Source of the DNA: a virus
Virus record (IMG/VR): IMGVR_UViG_3300010399_000001
Span: 1 to 64,000 of that record
Length of the DNA: 64,000 nt
Reading direction: 5' to 3' (one strand)
Shown piece after piece: positions 7,922 through 15,410 of this stretch. Both the position numbers and the translations under genes were made by a program. Under the pieces are notes generated by a model, which made no database searches, had not been told where the DNA came from, and saw only the letters and a program-made list of their open reading frames with translations. Position 1 is the stretch's first letter, and the number at the start of each line of letters is the position of its first letter.

Positions 7922-7964
7922 GGTCGTGAGCCTCCCGATCTGTGCGCGCTCTCTGCGCGCTTGT

Positions 7965-7977
7965 GAGCAGCGTAGCG
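7965..7977 (-). promoter_or_regulatory. Conserved extended -10 promoter
   Basis: It reads CGCTACGCTGCTC on the minus strand with the hairpin GCTCACAAGCGCGCAGAGAGC downstream. Confidence 0.7.
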
Positions 7978-7984
7978 CAGAGAG

Positions 7985-8021
7985 CGGCAAAGCGGACCCC
8001 CTTGCGGGTGATCCGCTTTGC
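7985..8021 (-). terminator. Terminator-like hairpin
   Basis: Arms GGCAAAGCGGA / TCCGCTTTGCC lie about 17 nt downstream of the gene at 8038-8997. Confidence 0.65.
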
Positions 8022-8037
8022 CGCGCTGCCTGACCGC

Positions 8038-8997
8038 TCAGAGCAGGTGGGTGACGTGATAGAGGACCACCAGGTCCAGACCGAAGACCCAGTGCAGGAA
8101 GGTGCCGAGGCAGGCCATCACGACTCGCTCGACCCAGATGCCGGAGACCACGCCGAGAACGAAGATGACGATGATCAGATCCCAGCTGACGTGACGCCCC
8201 GGCCGTCCGACTGCGGGCATGATCTGGGTCTGACCGTCATTCGACGCGGCCTCCACCAGTCGCAGCACGTACTGCTCCATGCCCGGCTGGTCGTCGTCGG
8301 TCATCTCGCGATAGCGCGCCACCACGTCGTTGATGGCGTCCTCGACCGTGGTCTCCAGCAGGTCGGCGTAGATGCGCACCCTCTGCGGCAGATCGTCGGA
8401 CGTTGCGACCACGGCGCTGGCGGCCTGCTCCAGCGCCTCGGCGCGGGCGGTGACCAGCCTGGGGTCTACCGGCTCCAGGAGGGTCAGGATCGCATCAACC
8501 TGCTCGGCGCGAGGTTCGTCGATGACCGGGACCTCGCCATCGGTGTAACGGGAGTGCGGCTGGTCTTCGACACCCCACGCGGCGATGATCCGCTCGGCCA
8601 CCGCGACGATCTGAGAGTAGCGGCCGTCCTCGACCTCGGACCAGCGACCGTGGGTGACGTGGAACTCACCGTGCTCCTCGGTCACCGCGCTAGGCCAAGC
8701 CTGAACCAAGATCCCGACGACACCCTCGCTCGGGACGATCAAGATGTCGCCGTCCTTGACATCATCGTCGTACTGCGAGATGTCGTAGGCGTCGCGAGTC
8801 GAGTTGTAGAGCCGCGCGACGACTTCGCGCTCCACGTAACGGGTGACCGTCTTGGCGGGGTCGAAGTCTTCGCTGAACTCGAACTCCTTGTGCGTCAGCA
8901 CAGCGCCGACCGAAAGGCGGATCTCGGGCACGCTGCCGTTGATCGCCGCACGGATCTCCGCCACGATGTTGTCGACCTTGGTGTCGGTCTCGGTCAT
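8038..8997 (-). CDS. Tail-anchored membrane protein, unknown function
   Basis: This 319-residue, strongly acidic protein starts at ATG 8997 with GAAAGG upstream. The long N-terminal part is soluble, mixed alpha/beta and helical after residue ~165 (DPRLVTARAEALEQAASAVV). The C-terminal ~50 residues hold two hydrophobic segments (LIIVIFVLGVVSGIWVERVV, then TFLHWVFGLDLVVLYHVTHL), so it should be anchored to the membrane by its C-terminus. It is transcribed alone from promoter 9039-9051. Function is unknown. Confidence 0.75.
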   Translation of the reverse strand: MTETDTKVDNIVAEIRAAINGSVPEIRLSVGAVLTHKEFEFSEDFDPAKTVTRYVEREVVARLYNSTRDAYDISQYDDDVKDGDILIVPSEGVVGILVQAWPSAVTEEHGEFHVTHGRWSEVEDGRYSQIVAVAERIIAAWGVEDQPHSRYTDGEVPVIDEPRAEQVDAILTLLEPVDPRLVTARAEALEQAASAVVATSDDLPQRVRIYADLLETTVEDAINDVVARYREMTDDDQPGMEQYVLRLVEAASNDGQTQIMPAVGRPGRHVSWDLIIVIFVLGVVSGIWVERVVMACLGTFLHWVFGLDLVVLYHVTHLL

Positions 8998-9038
8998 GAT
9001 CGCCAGCCTTTCTCGTCGCGCGCCCCTTGCGCGCTAGC

Positions 9039-9051
9039 GAGCATCGTAGCA
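9039..9051 (-). promoter_or_regulatory. Conserved extended -10 promoter
   Basis: It reads TGCTACGATGCTC on the minus strand and drives the gene at 8038-8997. Confidence 0.7.
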
Positions 9052-9333
9052 TACGGCGCGATGCCTGCGGACCCCGGCAGGCCAAGATCTTTGCGACCCG
9101 GCGCGCGAGGCAGCTTTAAATGCACGCATGCGCGCGATAGCAGATCCGCCCCCGCGCATGCACGAGGCTCCCTCAAGATCTTTACCACTCATGATCCACA
9201 GCGACCAAACGCCGTGATGATCTAGTCGTAGCAGGTTGAGACTGTAAGTCGCCGGCCCCTTACGTCACTGTCTTTAGTTAACGGCAAGCCGGCCGGTTCT
9301 CGACGCACAAGATCAACTGGCAACCGAGTCCAA

Positions 9334-9414
9334 GATCAACAGTCGACTCTCTATGCGCCCACTCGGCCGGGAGGGGTGGTGGTGTTTATATATAGAGGGC
9401 GGCCAGCGTGTTTT
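9334..9414. repeat. Repeat block copy 2 (TATATATAG / CCAGCGTGTTTT)
   Basis: It shares GATCAACAGTCGACT, CGGCCGGGAGGG, GTGGT, TATATATAG and GCGGCCAGCGTGTTTT with 3639-3720, in the same order over about 80 bp. A degenerate CTACCAGCGTG follows at 9423. Confidence 0.7.
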
Positions 9415-9450
9415 CAAAATGGCTACCAGCGTGCAGCTCCTGGCATGGCG

Positions 9451-9483
9451 ACAGCCCCGGACGGGGGGGAAGACCGGGGCTGT
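9451..9483 (-). terminator. Terminator-like hairpin
   Basis: Arms ACAGCCCCGG / CCGGGGCTGT lie 65 nt downstream of the last gene of the operon 9549-12597. Confidence 0.6.
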
Positions 9484-9548
9484 CCAAGTAGCGCAGGGAG
9501 CGCCTTGCCATCCGGCCCGAGGGGTTTAAGCCGGATGGCCTCAGCGTA

Positions 9549-9995
9549 CTAGAACGGTTTCCACTCTTCTACTGGCGTCCGAACCCGCCAGCCATGGGAG
9601 CTGGCTATCTTCACCAGCATCTCCAGATCGTCCAGACCAACCTCTACGCGGCCCGGACGCAGCAGGCGGACGAATGAGCTGAGGTTGTCGCCGATCACTA
9701 CTCGCAGATCATCCAGTTTGTCGCCGTCGCGTGCACCGATCGGCATCACCGCGTCGGGATCTGCGATGTACCGTCTACCGGCTTCGGTGATCGTGTAGTA
9801 CGTACGGAGCGGACGCTTGAGGCCAGGCTGATCCTTCTCCTGGCGCTTGGTTATGAATCCCGCGTCCAGCAGGCGCTCGACGGTCGGATACAGCGATCCG
9901 GTTGCCACGTTCAGGGCCCGGCAGATCTCGCGGCCATACTGTTCTCCGTGTACTAGTTGGCCTAGCACCCGCCTTGGGAGCGTGCTTGCGCTCAT
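9549..9995 (-). CDS. PadR-family transcriptional regulator
   Basis: This protein has 148 residues. Residues ~5-75 carry the PadR winged helix (LGQLVHGEQYGREICRALNV, ATGSLYPTVERLLDAGFITK, then RTYYTITEAGRRYI in the wing/third helix). PadR proteins bind promoter DNA as dimers and usually respond to small molecules. The C-terminal ~60 residues are not the usual dimerisation helix and have no obvious ligand site. The ATG at 9995 overlaps the stop of the upstream winged-helix gene (ATGA), so the two regulators are translationally coupled. Confidence 0.85.
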   Translation of the reverse strand: MSASTLPRRVLGQLVHGEQYGREICRALNVATGSLYPTVERLLDAGFITKRQEKDQPGLKRPLRTYYTITEAGRRYIADPDAVMPIGARDGDKLDDLRVVIGDNLSSFVRLLRPGRVEVGLDDLEMLVKIASSHGWRVRTPVEEWKPF

Positions 9996-10453
9996 CGTAC
10001 TGACCCCTTGATCGCCAGCTGCATCAGCCTGTCGAGGATGTCGACGGGTACCATGGCCCACTCCGAGTGCAGGTCCCCCACCCATCGAACGTGCTCGCCA
10101 GCCTCGAAGCCGATGAGGGCGAGCGCCTCGTTGAACTGGTTGATCCTCTCCTCTGGCAGCAGCGCCTCCTCGTCCACCCCCCACTTGGCCAACTGCGTGC
10201 GGCCCTTCTCGGTGATCTCGTACACGAAGGTGCGGTCAACCTTCTCGCGGGTGACCAGGCCGTTCTGCGCAAAGCCGACCATGACGCGCGAGACGGTGAT
10301 CGGGCTCGGCCCGGACTTGCCGTTCCGCAGCGCCATGGCGATCTGTGCGGCGTATACCGGCTCTCTGGACTTGGCCAACAGCGTCAGCGCCGAGAGGCTG
10401 ATGTTCGTGCGGTAGTGGCCGCGCCCGTTCGGATAACGCTCACTCTCACTCAC
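9992..10453 (-). CDS. Winged helix-turn-helix regulator
   Basis: This protein has 153 residues. Residues ~18-85 form a winged helix (LSALTLLAKSREPVYAAQIA, then ITVSRVMVGFAQNGLVTREK and YEITEKGRTQLAKWG), related to PadR or MarR-like domains. The C-terminal part is unlike known ligand domains. It begins with ATG in an ATGA overlap with the preceding gene and is followed directly by the PadR gene. Two adjacent and different regulators could form heteromers or act at separate sites; this is inference. Confidence 0.75.
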   Translation of the reverse strand: MSESERYPNGRGHYRTNISLSALTLLAKSREPVYAAQIAMALRNGKSGPSPITVSRVMVGFAQNGLVTREKVDRTFVYEITEKGRTQLAKWGVDEEALLPEERINQFNEALALIGFEAGEHVRWVGDLHSEWAMVPVDILDRLMQLAIKGSVR

Positions 10454-10665
10454 GTTCGTTCTCTCGCTTCTGCGACCAGGCCCTTGACGAAGCCCTGGTA
10501 CGCCTTGGGATGCGTCTCGCGCACGTACTGGACGAAGGACTGTATGACTCCAGGCCGACCAGTCATGTTCGCGGACGCTTCCTGGATCAGCTTCTGAACC
10601 AGGACAGACTCGGGACTGGGCGCTTTATCCTTGCCGCCTGCGTGTTTCTCAGTGCTTGCTTGCAC
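10450..10665 (-). CDS. 71-residue basic protein, unknown function
   Basis: This short protein has a Lys/Ser-rich start and a helical body (VLVQKLIQEASANMTGRPGV, then FVQYVRETHPKAYQGFVKGL). It overlaps both neighbours in the operon 9549-12597. No family is recognised. Its coupling to the two winged-helix genes suggests a regulatory accessory role, but nothing in the sequence proves it. Confidence 0.65.
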   Translation of the reverse strand: MQASTEKHAGGKDKAPSPESVLVQKLIQEASANMTGRPGVIQSFVQYVRETHPKAYQGFVKGLVAEARERT

Positions 10666-10885
10666 GCTCGGCCTCCCTGGCTTCCCGCCTGCGGTGGAAA
10701 TCTTTCAGTTCCACCAACATCGTCACGGTCTTCAGGTGGAGGGCGTCCAGATCCTTCGGGAAGAACATCTGAGGCCGCCATCCGGAGTCATGCGACTCGA
10801 TGAACCAGGCCACGAGGTATTCCATCTGATCCGCCGACAGGTCGGCGAAGATGGCGCGGCGGTTGCGCTCGATGCGCTCAGCCAT
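10649..10885 (-). CDS. 78-residue helical protein, unknown function
   Basis: The start at ATG 10885 overlaps the end of the gene at 10878-11663 by 8 nt. The protein is helical and charged (MAERIERNRRAIFADLSADQ, then LVELKDFHRRREAREAERAS). Its C-terminal codons overlap the next gene by 17 nt. No family is recognised. Confidence 0.65.
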   Translation of the reverse strand: MAERIERNRRAIFADLSADQMEYLVAWFIESHDSGWRPQMFFPKDLDALHLKTVTMLVELKDFHRRREAREAERASKH

Positions 10886-11663
10886 TGCGGTACGACTTGC
10901 TTGGACCGCCGGAGCCGTCGATGGCCAGGCGTGCGGCCTGGATGGCGCTGATGATCCGCCCGGCCTCGGTGGGCGGAGCGGTGCCGAAACCGTTCCAGCC
11001 GTCGATGTTCGCCTCGACGGTCTCGTTCCACAGGTCCAGCTCCTCGCTGATGCGGTCCAGATCCGCCAGCTGCCCGTTCTTGGCCTTGTTGCGCCCGGCC
11101 TGCGGGTCCTCGAACCGCAGCATGACTCTGCGGTGGATGTTTCGATACTGCCTCCACGCCTCCTCCCCGAGGCTGTGGGTGCTTGCATACGACCTGCTGA
11201 ACGCGCCGGAGATCGCCTTTGCCGCCTTCTTGCTGCGAACCGTGCTACAGATGATGGTGTTGTCCGGCATGCAGATACGCAGACTCCAGGAGCCGGTCCC
11301 GAGCCGGTCGATGAAGTAGTCGATCCCTCTACACTGCGACGCTAGGTAGACGCGATCGCCAATACCGATCATCTTGACCCACTGCAACGCACACAGGTCC
11401 GCAGCGCGATCCTTGGCCACGGTGATGCGGTTGGGGATCGGACCGGCCTTCTCGTACTCGCGCGCCGTAGTCTGCGCCAGATCCAGCGCCGCGAGGTACT
11501 CGGTGAAGTTGGCGCCCGTTCTGCGTCCATCGCCGTGGTAGATGTCCAGCCGGTAGCTGGAAGTGCCCATCGGATCGATGACGTAGAAGTGATCCCTCCC
11601 CTGCGCCTCATAGCTACGGCCGTGCGCGGCGGTATCGGGGCCTTCCTTGAACTTCACGGTCAT
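10878..11663 (-). CDS. 261-residue protein, unknown function
   Basis: It starts MTVKFKEGPDTAAHGRSYEA at 11663, with an ATGA overlap with the upstream gene. The N-terminal two thirds are mixed alpha/beta (YRLDIYHGDGRRTGANFTEY, RITVAKDRAADLCALQWVKM) and contain several Cys. The C-terminal third is helical. No family or active site is recognised. It is part of the operon driven by promoter 12633-12645. Confidence 0.65.
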   Translation of the reverse strand: MTVKFKEGPDTAAHGRSYEAQGRDHFYVIDPMGTSSYRLDIYHGDGRRTGANFTEYLAALDLAQTTAREYEKAGPIPNRITVAKDRAADLCALQWVKMIGIGDRVYLASQCRGIDYFIDRLGTGSWSLRICMPDNTIICSTVRSKKAAKAISGAFSRSYASTHSLGEEAWRQYRNIHRRVMLRFEDPQAGRNKAKNGQLADLDRISEELDLWNETVEANIDGWNGFGTAPPTEAGRIISAIQAARLAIDGSGGPSKSYRNG

Positions 11664-12220
11664 ACTCCCATCAGCAGATAGTTGGTGGTCCCCAGGCGCA
11701 GCGGATACTCCTCGTCGGCGTGCTCCAGGTCGAAACACCACCACATCCCTGCGGCCTGCTGGGAGCTGGATACCGGATGGCCGCACTCCGGTAGCAGGCC
11801 ATCGGCCAGCACGTGCGCGTAGTGGACGTACATGCGCGCCTTGCGCCATCTGGCCTGCGCTACCTTCAGCGCCTCACGCGCGGAGGAGCCCGGCTGGGAG
11901 CCGAACGCATAGGACTCCGCACTGGCGCGATGGCGCTCGGCGGTAAGGACTATGCCCTCTGCGTGATCGAGCAGGATCATGCGCCCATGGCGCTCCCTGG
12001 CGTCCTCGCCTGCGCCGTAGATCTTCTCCAGGTCATCGACCGGATGCGAGGTCATTCCCTCGCCCAGCCACATCACGTCGGCCGCAACTTCCTCCGGGAA
12101 GTCTCCGCAGATGTCGTAGCCGACGCGACTGACCTCACCAAACGATCGGCTGCGGGTGATGGTGCCGCCGCGCCGCAGGATTACCAGATCGTTCTTGCGC
12201 AGACCGAGTTCGTCGATCAT
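11660..12220 (-). CDS. 186-residue protein, unknown function
   Basis: The start is taken at ATG 12220, just after the stop of the gene at 12223-12597; a GTG 9 nt earlier is an alternative. The sequence begins MIDELGLRKNDLVILRRGGT, a small beta-barrel-like start, followed by helical Ala-rich stretches (ALKVAQARWRKARMYVHYAH). It contains a CGHPVSSS and WWCFDLEH segment. No family is recognised. Confidence 0.65.
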   Translation of the reverse strand: MIDELGLRKNDLVILRRGGTITRSRSFGEVSRVGYDICGDFPEEVAADVMWLGEGMTSHPVDDLEKIYGAGEDARERHGRMILLDHAEGIVLTAERHRASAESYAFGSQPGSSAREALKVAQARWRKARMYVHYAHVLADGLLPECGHPVSSSQQAAGMWWCFDLEHADEEYPLRLGTTNYLLMGV

Positions 12221-12222
12221 GG

Positions 12223-12597
12223 CTACCACACCTCGTGCTTGAGGCCGCCATGGGATGTCAGATCCCAGCCGACGATGTGCACCGGCGAGTAAAGCTCCAG
12301 TACCTCGGGCATCACCACGTCCACGATGTCGCAGGCAGAGTGCTCGGGATCACCGTCCGCCGCCTTCCACCTATCCAGCGACCCGTGCCGGGAGATCAGG
12401 CCCGCCAGCATGCCGACGACGAACAGGTTGTCGCACGCCAGCAGGATGTTTCCGCCCTCGTCGCACAGGGCTACCAGGTGCTCGGTCTCCTCGTCGATGT
12501 TCATGACGAACAGGTCGCTACCCAGCGGCGAGGGTGCGCTCCAGCCGGGATAGTCAGCCAAGGCTCTCGCCTCTACACCCACCGTCAGTGTGGTCAT
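12223..12597 (-). CDS. 124-residue protein, unknown function
   Basis: This is the first gene of the operon 9549-12597, with a strong Shine-Dalgarno (GAGGAGGGGCT) and promoter 12633-12645. It is acidic, with alternating beta strands (DLFVMNIDEETEHLVALCDE, GNILLACDNLFVVGML) and a C-terminal VMPEVLELYSPVHIVGWDLT. No family is recognised. Confidence 0.7.
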   Translation of the reverse strand: MTTLTVGVEARALADYPGWSAPSPLGSDLFVMNIDEETEHLVALCDEGGNILLACDNLFVVGMLAGLISRHGSLDRWKAADGDPEHSACDIVDVVMPEVLELYSPVHIVGWDLTSHGGLKHEVW

Positions 12598-12632
12598 AGC
12601 CCCTCCTCATCTCTCGCGCGCTCTGCGCATGC

Positions 12633-12645
12633 GAGCATCGTAGCA
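12633..12645 (-). promoter_or_regulatory. Conserved extended -10 promoter
   Basis: It reads TGCTACGATGCTC on the minus strand, followed by GCATGCGCAGAGCGCGC and the ribosome-binding site of 12223-12597. It heads a seven-gene operon with two winged-helix regulators. Confidence 0.7.
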
Positions 12646-12661
12646 TGTGCGCGCAAGCAAA

Positions 12662-12693
12662 GGCACCCCCGACCGTGATCGATCGGGGGTGCC
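12662..12693 (-). terminator. Terminator-like hairpin
   Basis: Arms GGCACCCCCGA / TCGGGGGTGCC lie 13 nt downstream of the operon ending at 12706. Confidence 0.65.
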
Positions 12694-12705
12694 CTCTAGG
12701 GTTTG

Positions 12706-12891
12706 CTATTGCCTGTGACGGACCTCATCGACCATCCGGTAGATGATCTGGAAGCGCTGTGCTGCGAACGTCGCAGTGATGGCGATGCACAGCGATGAGG
12801 TCACATCGCGCGTCACCATCACCGCCGCCCCGGCGCTCAGGAAGCCGGTGCCGAGTTGGCCGAGGGCCGGTAGCAGCCGGGGGGTGTCCAC
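12706..12891 (-). CDS. 61-residue membrane protein
   Basis: A GTG start at 12891 lies 1 nt after the stop of the zinc protein at 12893-13270. The protein has two hydrophobic stretches (LLPALGQLGTGFLSAGAAVM, then SLCIAITATFAAQRFQIIYR) and a basic end. The ribosome-binding site is weak, so translation is probably coupled to the upstream gene. Confidence 0.5.
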   Translation of the reverse strand: MDTPRLLPALGQLGTGFLSAGAAVMVTRDVTSSLCIAITATFAAQRFQIIYRMVDEVRHRQ

Positions 12892-12892
12892 C

Positions 12893-13270
12893 TCACACCT
12901 GGCTGTACTTCTGGCGCGGCTGGCGCAGCAGGGTGATGCGCTTGCGGTAGGACTCCAGGTCCATCTGAACTGCTGGGGACAGTTCGCCGAAGGTGACATC
13001 CAGCCATGAGCAGCCGTGATTCTCACCGCCGCAGGAGCACTCACAGTCGGGTCCGACTGCCATCATGCAGGTCGGGTCGCACGGGATGACCTCGTCGACC
13101 TGAGCGCTCACCCGCGTGAGCTGGACCGGTTTGGCGCAGTTCGGGCAACGCACGCGCCTGAAGTTGCCCTGCCATTCCACGTCACGCGCAACCGGGAGGA
13201 TGCAATCTTCGCAGCGCCCGAGGAACCTGTTGGTAGTGGCGAAAGTTCGCGGGAGCATCAGGGTGCCCAT
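12893..13270 (-). CDS. Cysteine-rich zinc-binding protein
   Basis: This 125-residue protein starts at ATG 13270 (AGAGGAG upstream). It has two Cys clusters: a zinc ribbon (CEDCILPVAR then RCPNCAKPVQ) and a second set (CDPTCMMAVGPDCECSCGG, then ENHG). The C.C.C.GG.NHG signature recurs in actinobacteriophage proteins of unknown function, from memory. Zinc or iron-sulfur binding is likely. The role is unknown. Confidence 0.7.
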   Translation of the reverse strand: MGTLMLPRTFATTNRFLGRCEDCILPVARDVEWQGNFRRVRCPNCAKPVQLTRVSAQVDEVIPCDPTCMMAVGPDCECSCGGENHGCSWLDVTFGELSPAVQMDLESYRKRITLLRQPRQKYSQV

Positions 13271-13301
13271 GTGGATCAACTCCTCTCTAAAGGGATGCTG
13301 A

Positions 13302-13314
13302 GAGCATTGTAGCG
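13302..13314 (-). promoter_or_regulatory. Conserved extended -10 promoter
   Basis: It reads CGCTACAATGCTC on the minus strand and drives the zinc protein and the small membrane gene 12706-13270. Confidence 0.7.
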
Positions 13315-13326
13315 CATGCGCGCACA

Positions 13327-13364
13327 GCAGCACACCCCCGCATCGATTGACGCGGGGGCACTGC
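13327..13364 (-). terminator. Terminator-like hairpin
   Basis: Nested arms GCAG/CTGC and CCCCCGC/GCGGGGG lie just downstream of the small gene at 13375-13500. Confidence 0.6.
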
Positions 13365-13374
13365 TTAGGTCTAT

Positions 13375-13500
13375 TCAGTTATCTTGCCGTGTGTCGCGGG
13401 TCATGTCGTCATGCAGACGCGCCATGCCGCGACCTAGACGCCAGAGGAACGCACCGAAGGCGAGGCATGATGTGGTTCCGATGGCGATTGCGGTGATCAC
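13375..13500 (-). CDS. 41-residue membrane peptide
   Basis: The GTG start at 13500 overlaps the TGA of the preceding gene (GTGA), so it should be translationally coupled. One transmembrane segment (ITAIAIGTTSCLAFGAFLWR) is followed by a charged tail ending in DDMTRDTRQDN. It is the last gene of the operon from 15236. Role unknown. Confidence 0.55.
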   Translation of the reverse strand: MITAIAIGTTSCLAFGAFLWRLGRGMARLHDDMTRDTRQDN

Positions 13501-13775
13501 GCTGATGGTGGCAGGCCAGTGCCCAGGCAGCCGCGCCGCCTGTCCCCCTCGTCGTTATAACGGGACTTGTGCACCTCTTTCGAGGGGTGCCACATGACCA
13601 TCCCGTCTGCGTCCAGGAGCTTCTCCTCGCCGCACTTCAAGCACGATCCGATACCACCGGTCGGCTCGACCAGGCTCTTGGGGATGCCGAGCAGGATGTC
13701 GACCTTTCCGCGAGTTGGCTGCCCGTCGATACTCTTGCTGCCGGGATGCGGATCTACCCACGTGTCGAAGCCCAT
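13497..13775 (-). CDS. 92-residue protein with a CxxC pair
   Basis: It starts MGFDTWVDPHPGSKSIDGQP with a strong Shine-Dalgarno (GAGGAGGGGCTG). A CLKCGEEKLLDADG segment at residues ~48-61 may form a zinc knuckle half-site. The rest is polar with a basic C-terminus. It overlaps both neighbours by a few nucleotides. No family is recognised. Confidence 0.65.
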   Translation of the reverse strand: MGFDTWVDPHPGSKSIDGQPTRGKVDILLGIPKSLVEPTGGIGSCLKCGEEKLLDADGMVMWHPSKEVHKSRYNDEGDRRRGCLGTGLPPSA

Positions 13776-14194
13776 CAGCCCCTCCTCGATTCGATGGCGC
13801 GCTCCGGATGCCACAGCGGCCACACCCACGTCTCGCAGCTATCGTGAATCCGATAGCCGAAGTACTCGCGCCACCCGGCACCCTTGTAGTCGATCGCATC
13901 GGCCGCATAGGAGCCGCAGATGCAGCACTGGAAGTGATCGGGCGGCCAGACTCGTGGAGTCTTGGACTGCTCCACCTCGACCAGCCCCACGCGCCGCGTA
14001 CGAGCCAGCGCGATACCGATACTGCCGGTGGCTAGGACGGTGAACAGCCACCCCATAGCGGCTGGCATCCCGAAGATGAAGATGATCGCCGCCATCGCCG
14101 CGTACAGGATGGCGTATGCCGCGTCCCTGCGGGCTTGGGTACGCATCATGTCGAGGCCGTGGCGATCGACGATCTTGGGGTTGAACCCGCTCAT
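13775..14194 (-). CDS. Two-pass membrane protein with a Cys motif
   Basis: This 139-residue protein begins MSGFNPKIVDRHGLDMMRTQ. Two hydrophobic helices (YAILYAAMAAIIFIFGMPAA and WLFTVLATGSIGIALAR) form a hairpin. The cytosolic C-terminal domain contains CCICGSYAADAIDYKG and DSCETWVWPLW. It has ATGA-type overlaps on both sides. Function is unknown. Confidence 0.65.
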   Translation of the reverse strand: MSGFNPKIVDRHGLDMMRTQARRDAAYAILYAAMAAIIFIFGMPAAMGWLFTVLATGSIGIALARTRRVGLVEVEQSKTPRVWPPDHFQCCICGSYAADAIDYKGAGWREYFGYRIHDSCETWVWPLWHPERAIESRRG

Positions 14195-14493
14195 TTTCCA
14201 CCTCCCGTCTTGCATGACTTCCAGATGACAGTACGAACGAACCGCCCCTCCACCGTCTCCACCTCGGTAATGCGGTCACCTGTCGCACGCGTGGCGGTGA
14301 TGGGATGGGTGATCATGACGACCTCCTCCAGGATCGCCTTATCCGCCAGCTTCACGTAGACGGTCGCCTCCACCGCGCCGGTCCGCTCCGTCTCGCGCAG
14401 GTGCTTGATCAGAACCGACTCGTCTCCAGCCATGATGCCGCCCGCTGCGGCGACTACGTACTGATCTTCGCCCTCGAATACCGCGAAGCTCAT
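14191..14493 (-). CDS. 100-residue protein, unknown function
   Basis: It begins MSFAVFEGEDQYVVAAAGGI and has a regular beta/alpha pattern (VLIKHLRETERTGAVEATVY, then EEVVMITHPITATR). It is overlapped by the following gene and overlaps the preceding one. No motif supports a family call. Confidence 0.6.
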   Translation of the reverse strand: MSFAVFEGEDQYVVAAAGGIMAGDESVLIKHLRETERTGAVEATVYVKLADKAILEEVVMITHPITATRATGDRITEVETVEGRFVRTVIWKSCKTGGGK

Positions 14494-15236
14494 TCCTCTC
14501 CAACCTCCCACTCCAGTTCGCCGATGACCTGGCGCTTGTAGATCTCGCGGATTGCAGTCCAGTGCAGCGTCTGCCGCATCCCGTCGATGGTGACCATGAT
14601 GGCGCTGTGCTTGATCGCGTGCAGGATCATCTGCTTGCGTCCGCCGTTGCGGTACTTCAGCATGATCTCCATGCCGTCCTGCACCTCGGACTCGTCTAGC
14701 GGGATATGGGCGACCAGCTTGGACTTCGCCATCCTCGGCTTGAGGTCGCCCTTCCCATCTACCACCGTCTCGGTGATGAACGTCTGAAACGGTGTGACAT
14801 GACCGGGGAGAAGAACCCAGATCGCGTCGTCTTCAGAGCCGGGCTCGTCGGTGAGCCAGAAGATCCTACGCATATAGCTGACCAGCTCGTCGGTGCTCAG
14901 CATGCGCGGAGCGAGGACCGGAGAGGTCAGCAGGAATCTGGTCTGCGCGCTGCCGACTCCGGAGTATGACAGCAGTGGGTAGATCCGTGCCGGGACGACG
15001 TGCGTCGGAGCGCCCTCGCGATCGGGGCGAATGCAGATGGTCGAAGGCACCAGGGCCTCGCCATCCTCGTAGAACAGGTGGCCGCGTGGCGTCCAGTCCG
15101 TGACCTTCCCCATGGCCGCCGGGATCTGCTTGACCAGCTCGGCCTCGGCGAACTTCTTTGCGTCCGCCTCCCTCAAGCCCTCCGCGAGCTTGCTCATGCC
15201 GTTGAATACCGAGAACTTGTCGTCGGTCGGGTTCAT
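14490..15236 (-). CDS. 248-residue protein, unknown function
   Basis: This is the first gene of the operon 13375-15236, downstream of promoter 15271-15283. It begins MNPTDDKFSVFNGMSKLAEG. The protein is soluble, with long beta-rich stretches (LFYEDGEALVPSTICIRPDR, DAIWVLLPGHVTPFQTFITE) and no obvious catalytic motif. Function is unknown. Confidence 0.7.
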   Translation of the reverse strand: MNPTDDKFSVFNGMSKLAEGLREADAKKFAEAELVKQIPAAMGKVTDWTPRGHLFYEDGEALVPSTICIRPDREGAPTHVVPARIYPLLSYSGVGSAQTRFLLTSPVLAPRMLSTDELVSYMRRIFWLTDEPGSEDDAIWVLLPGHVTPFQTFITETVVDGKGDLKPRMAKSKLVAHIPLDESEVQDGMEIMLKYRNGGRKQMILHAIKHSAIMVTIDGMRQTLHWTAIREIYKRQVIGELEWEVGEE

Positions 15237-15270
15237 CAGCCCTCCAGTCTCTTGCGCGCTCTCTGCGCGC

Positions 15271-15283
15271 GAGTAGCGTAGCA
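15271..15283 (-). promoter_or_regulatory. Conserved extended -10 promoter
   Basis: It reads TGCTACGCTACTC on the minus strand and lies upstream of the operon starting at 15236. Confidence 0.65.
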
Positions 15284-15349
15284 TGCTCCCCTATGCCGGG
15301 ATCACGCTCTCAGAAGCGCTGAGAGCAGCGCTCCCCCATGATCACCAGC

Positions 15350-15380
15350 GCAGCGCTGCCCCGGCGCGGGGCAGCGCTGG
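15350..15380 (-). terminator. Terminator-like hairpin
   Basis: Arms CAGCGCTGCCCC / GGGGCAGCGCTG flank a GCGC-type loop, 30 nt downstream of the gene at 15411-16316. Confidence 0.6.
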
Positions 15381-15410
15381 CAAGCGCTCAGCAGCGCTCT
15401 GCGCGCTCGC

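Larger units (their letters stand above)
8998..9548. other. Intergenic region with repeat block copy 2
   Basis: No gene is evident. It contains promoter 9039-9051, several GATC-flanked motifs, the repeat block at 9334-9414 and a hairpin at 9451-9483. The gene at 9549-9995 ends at the right border. Confidence 0.6.
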
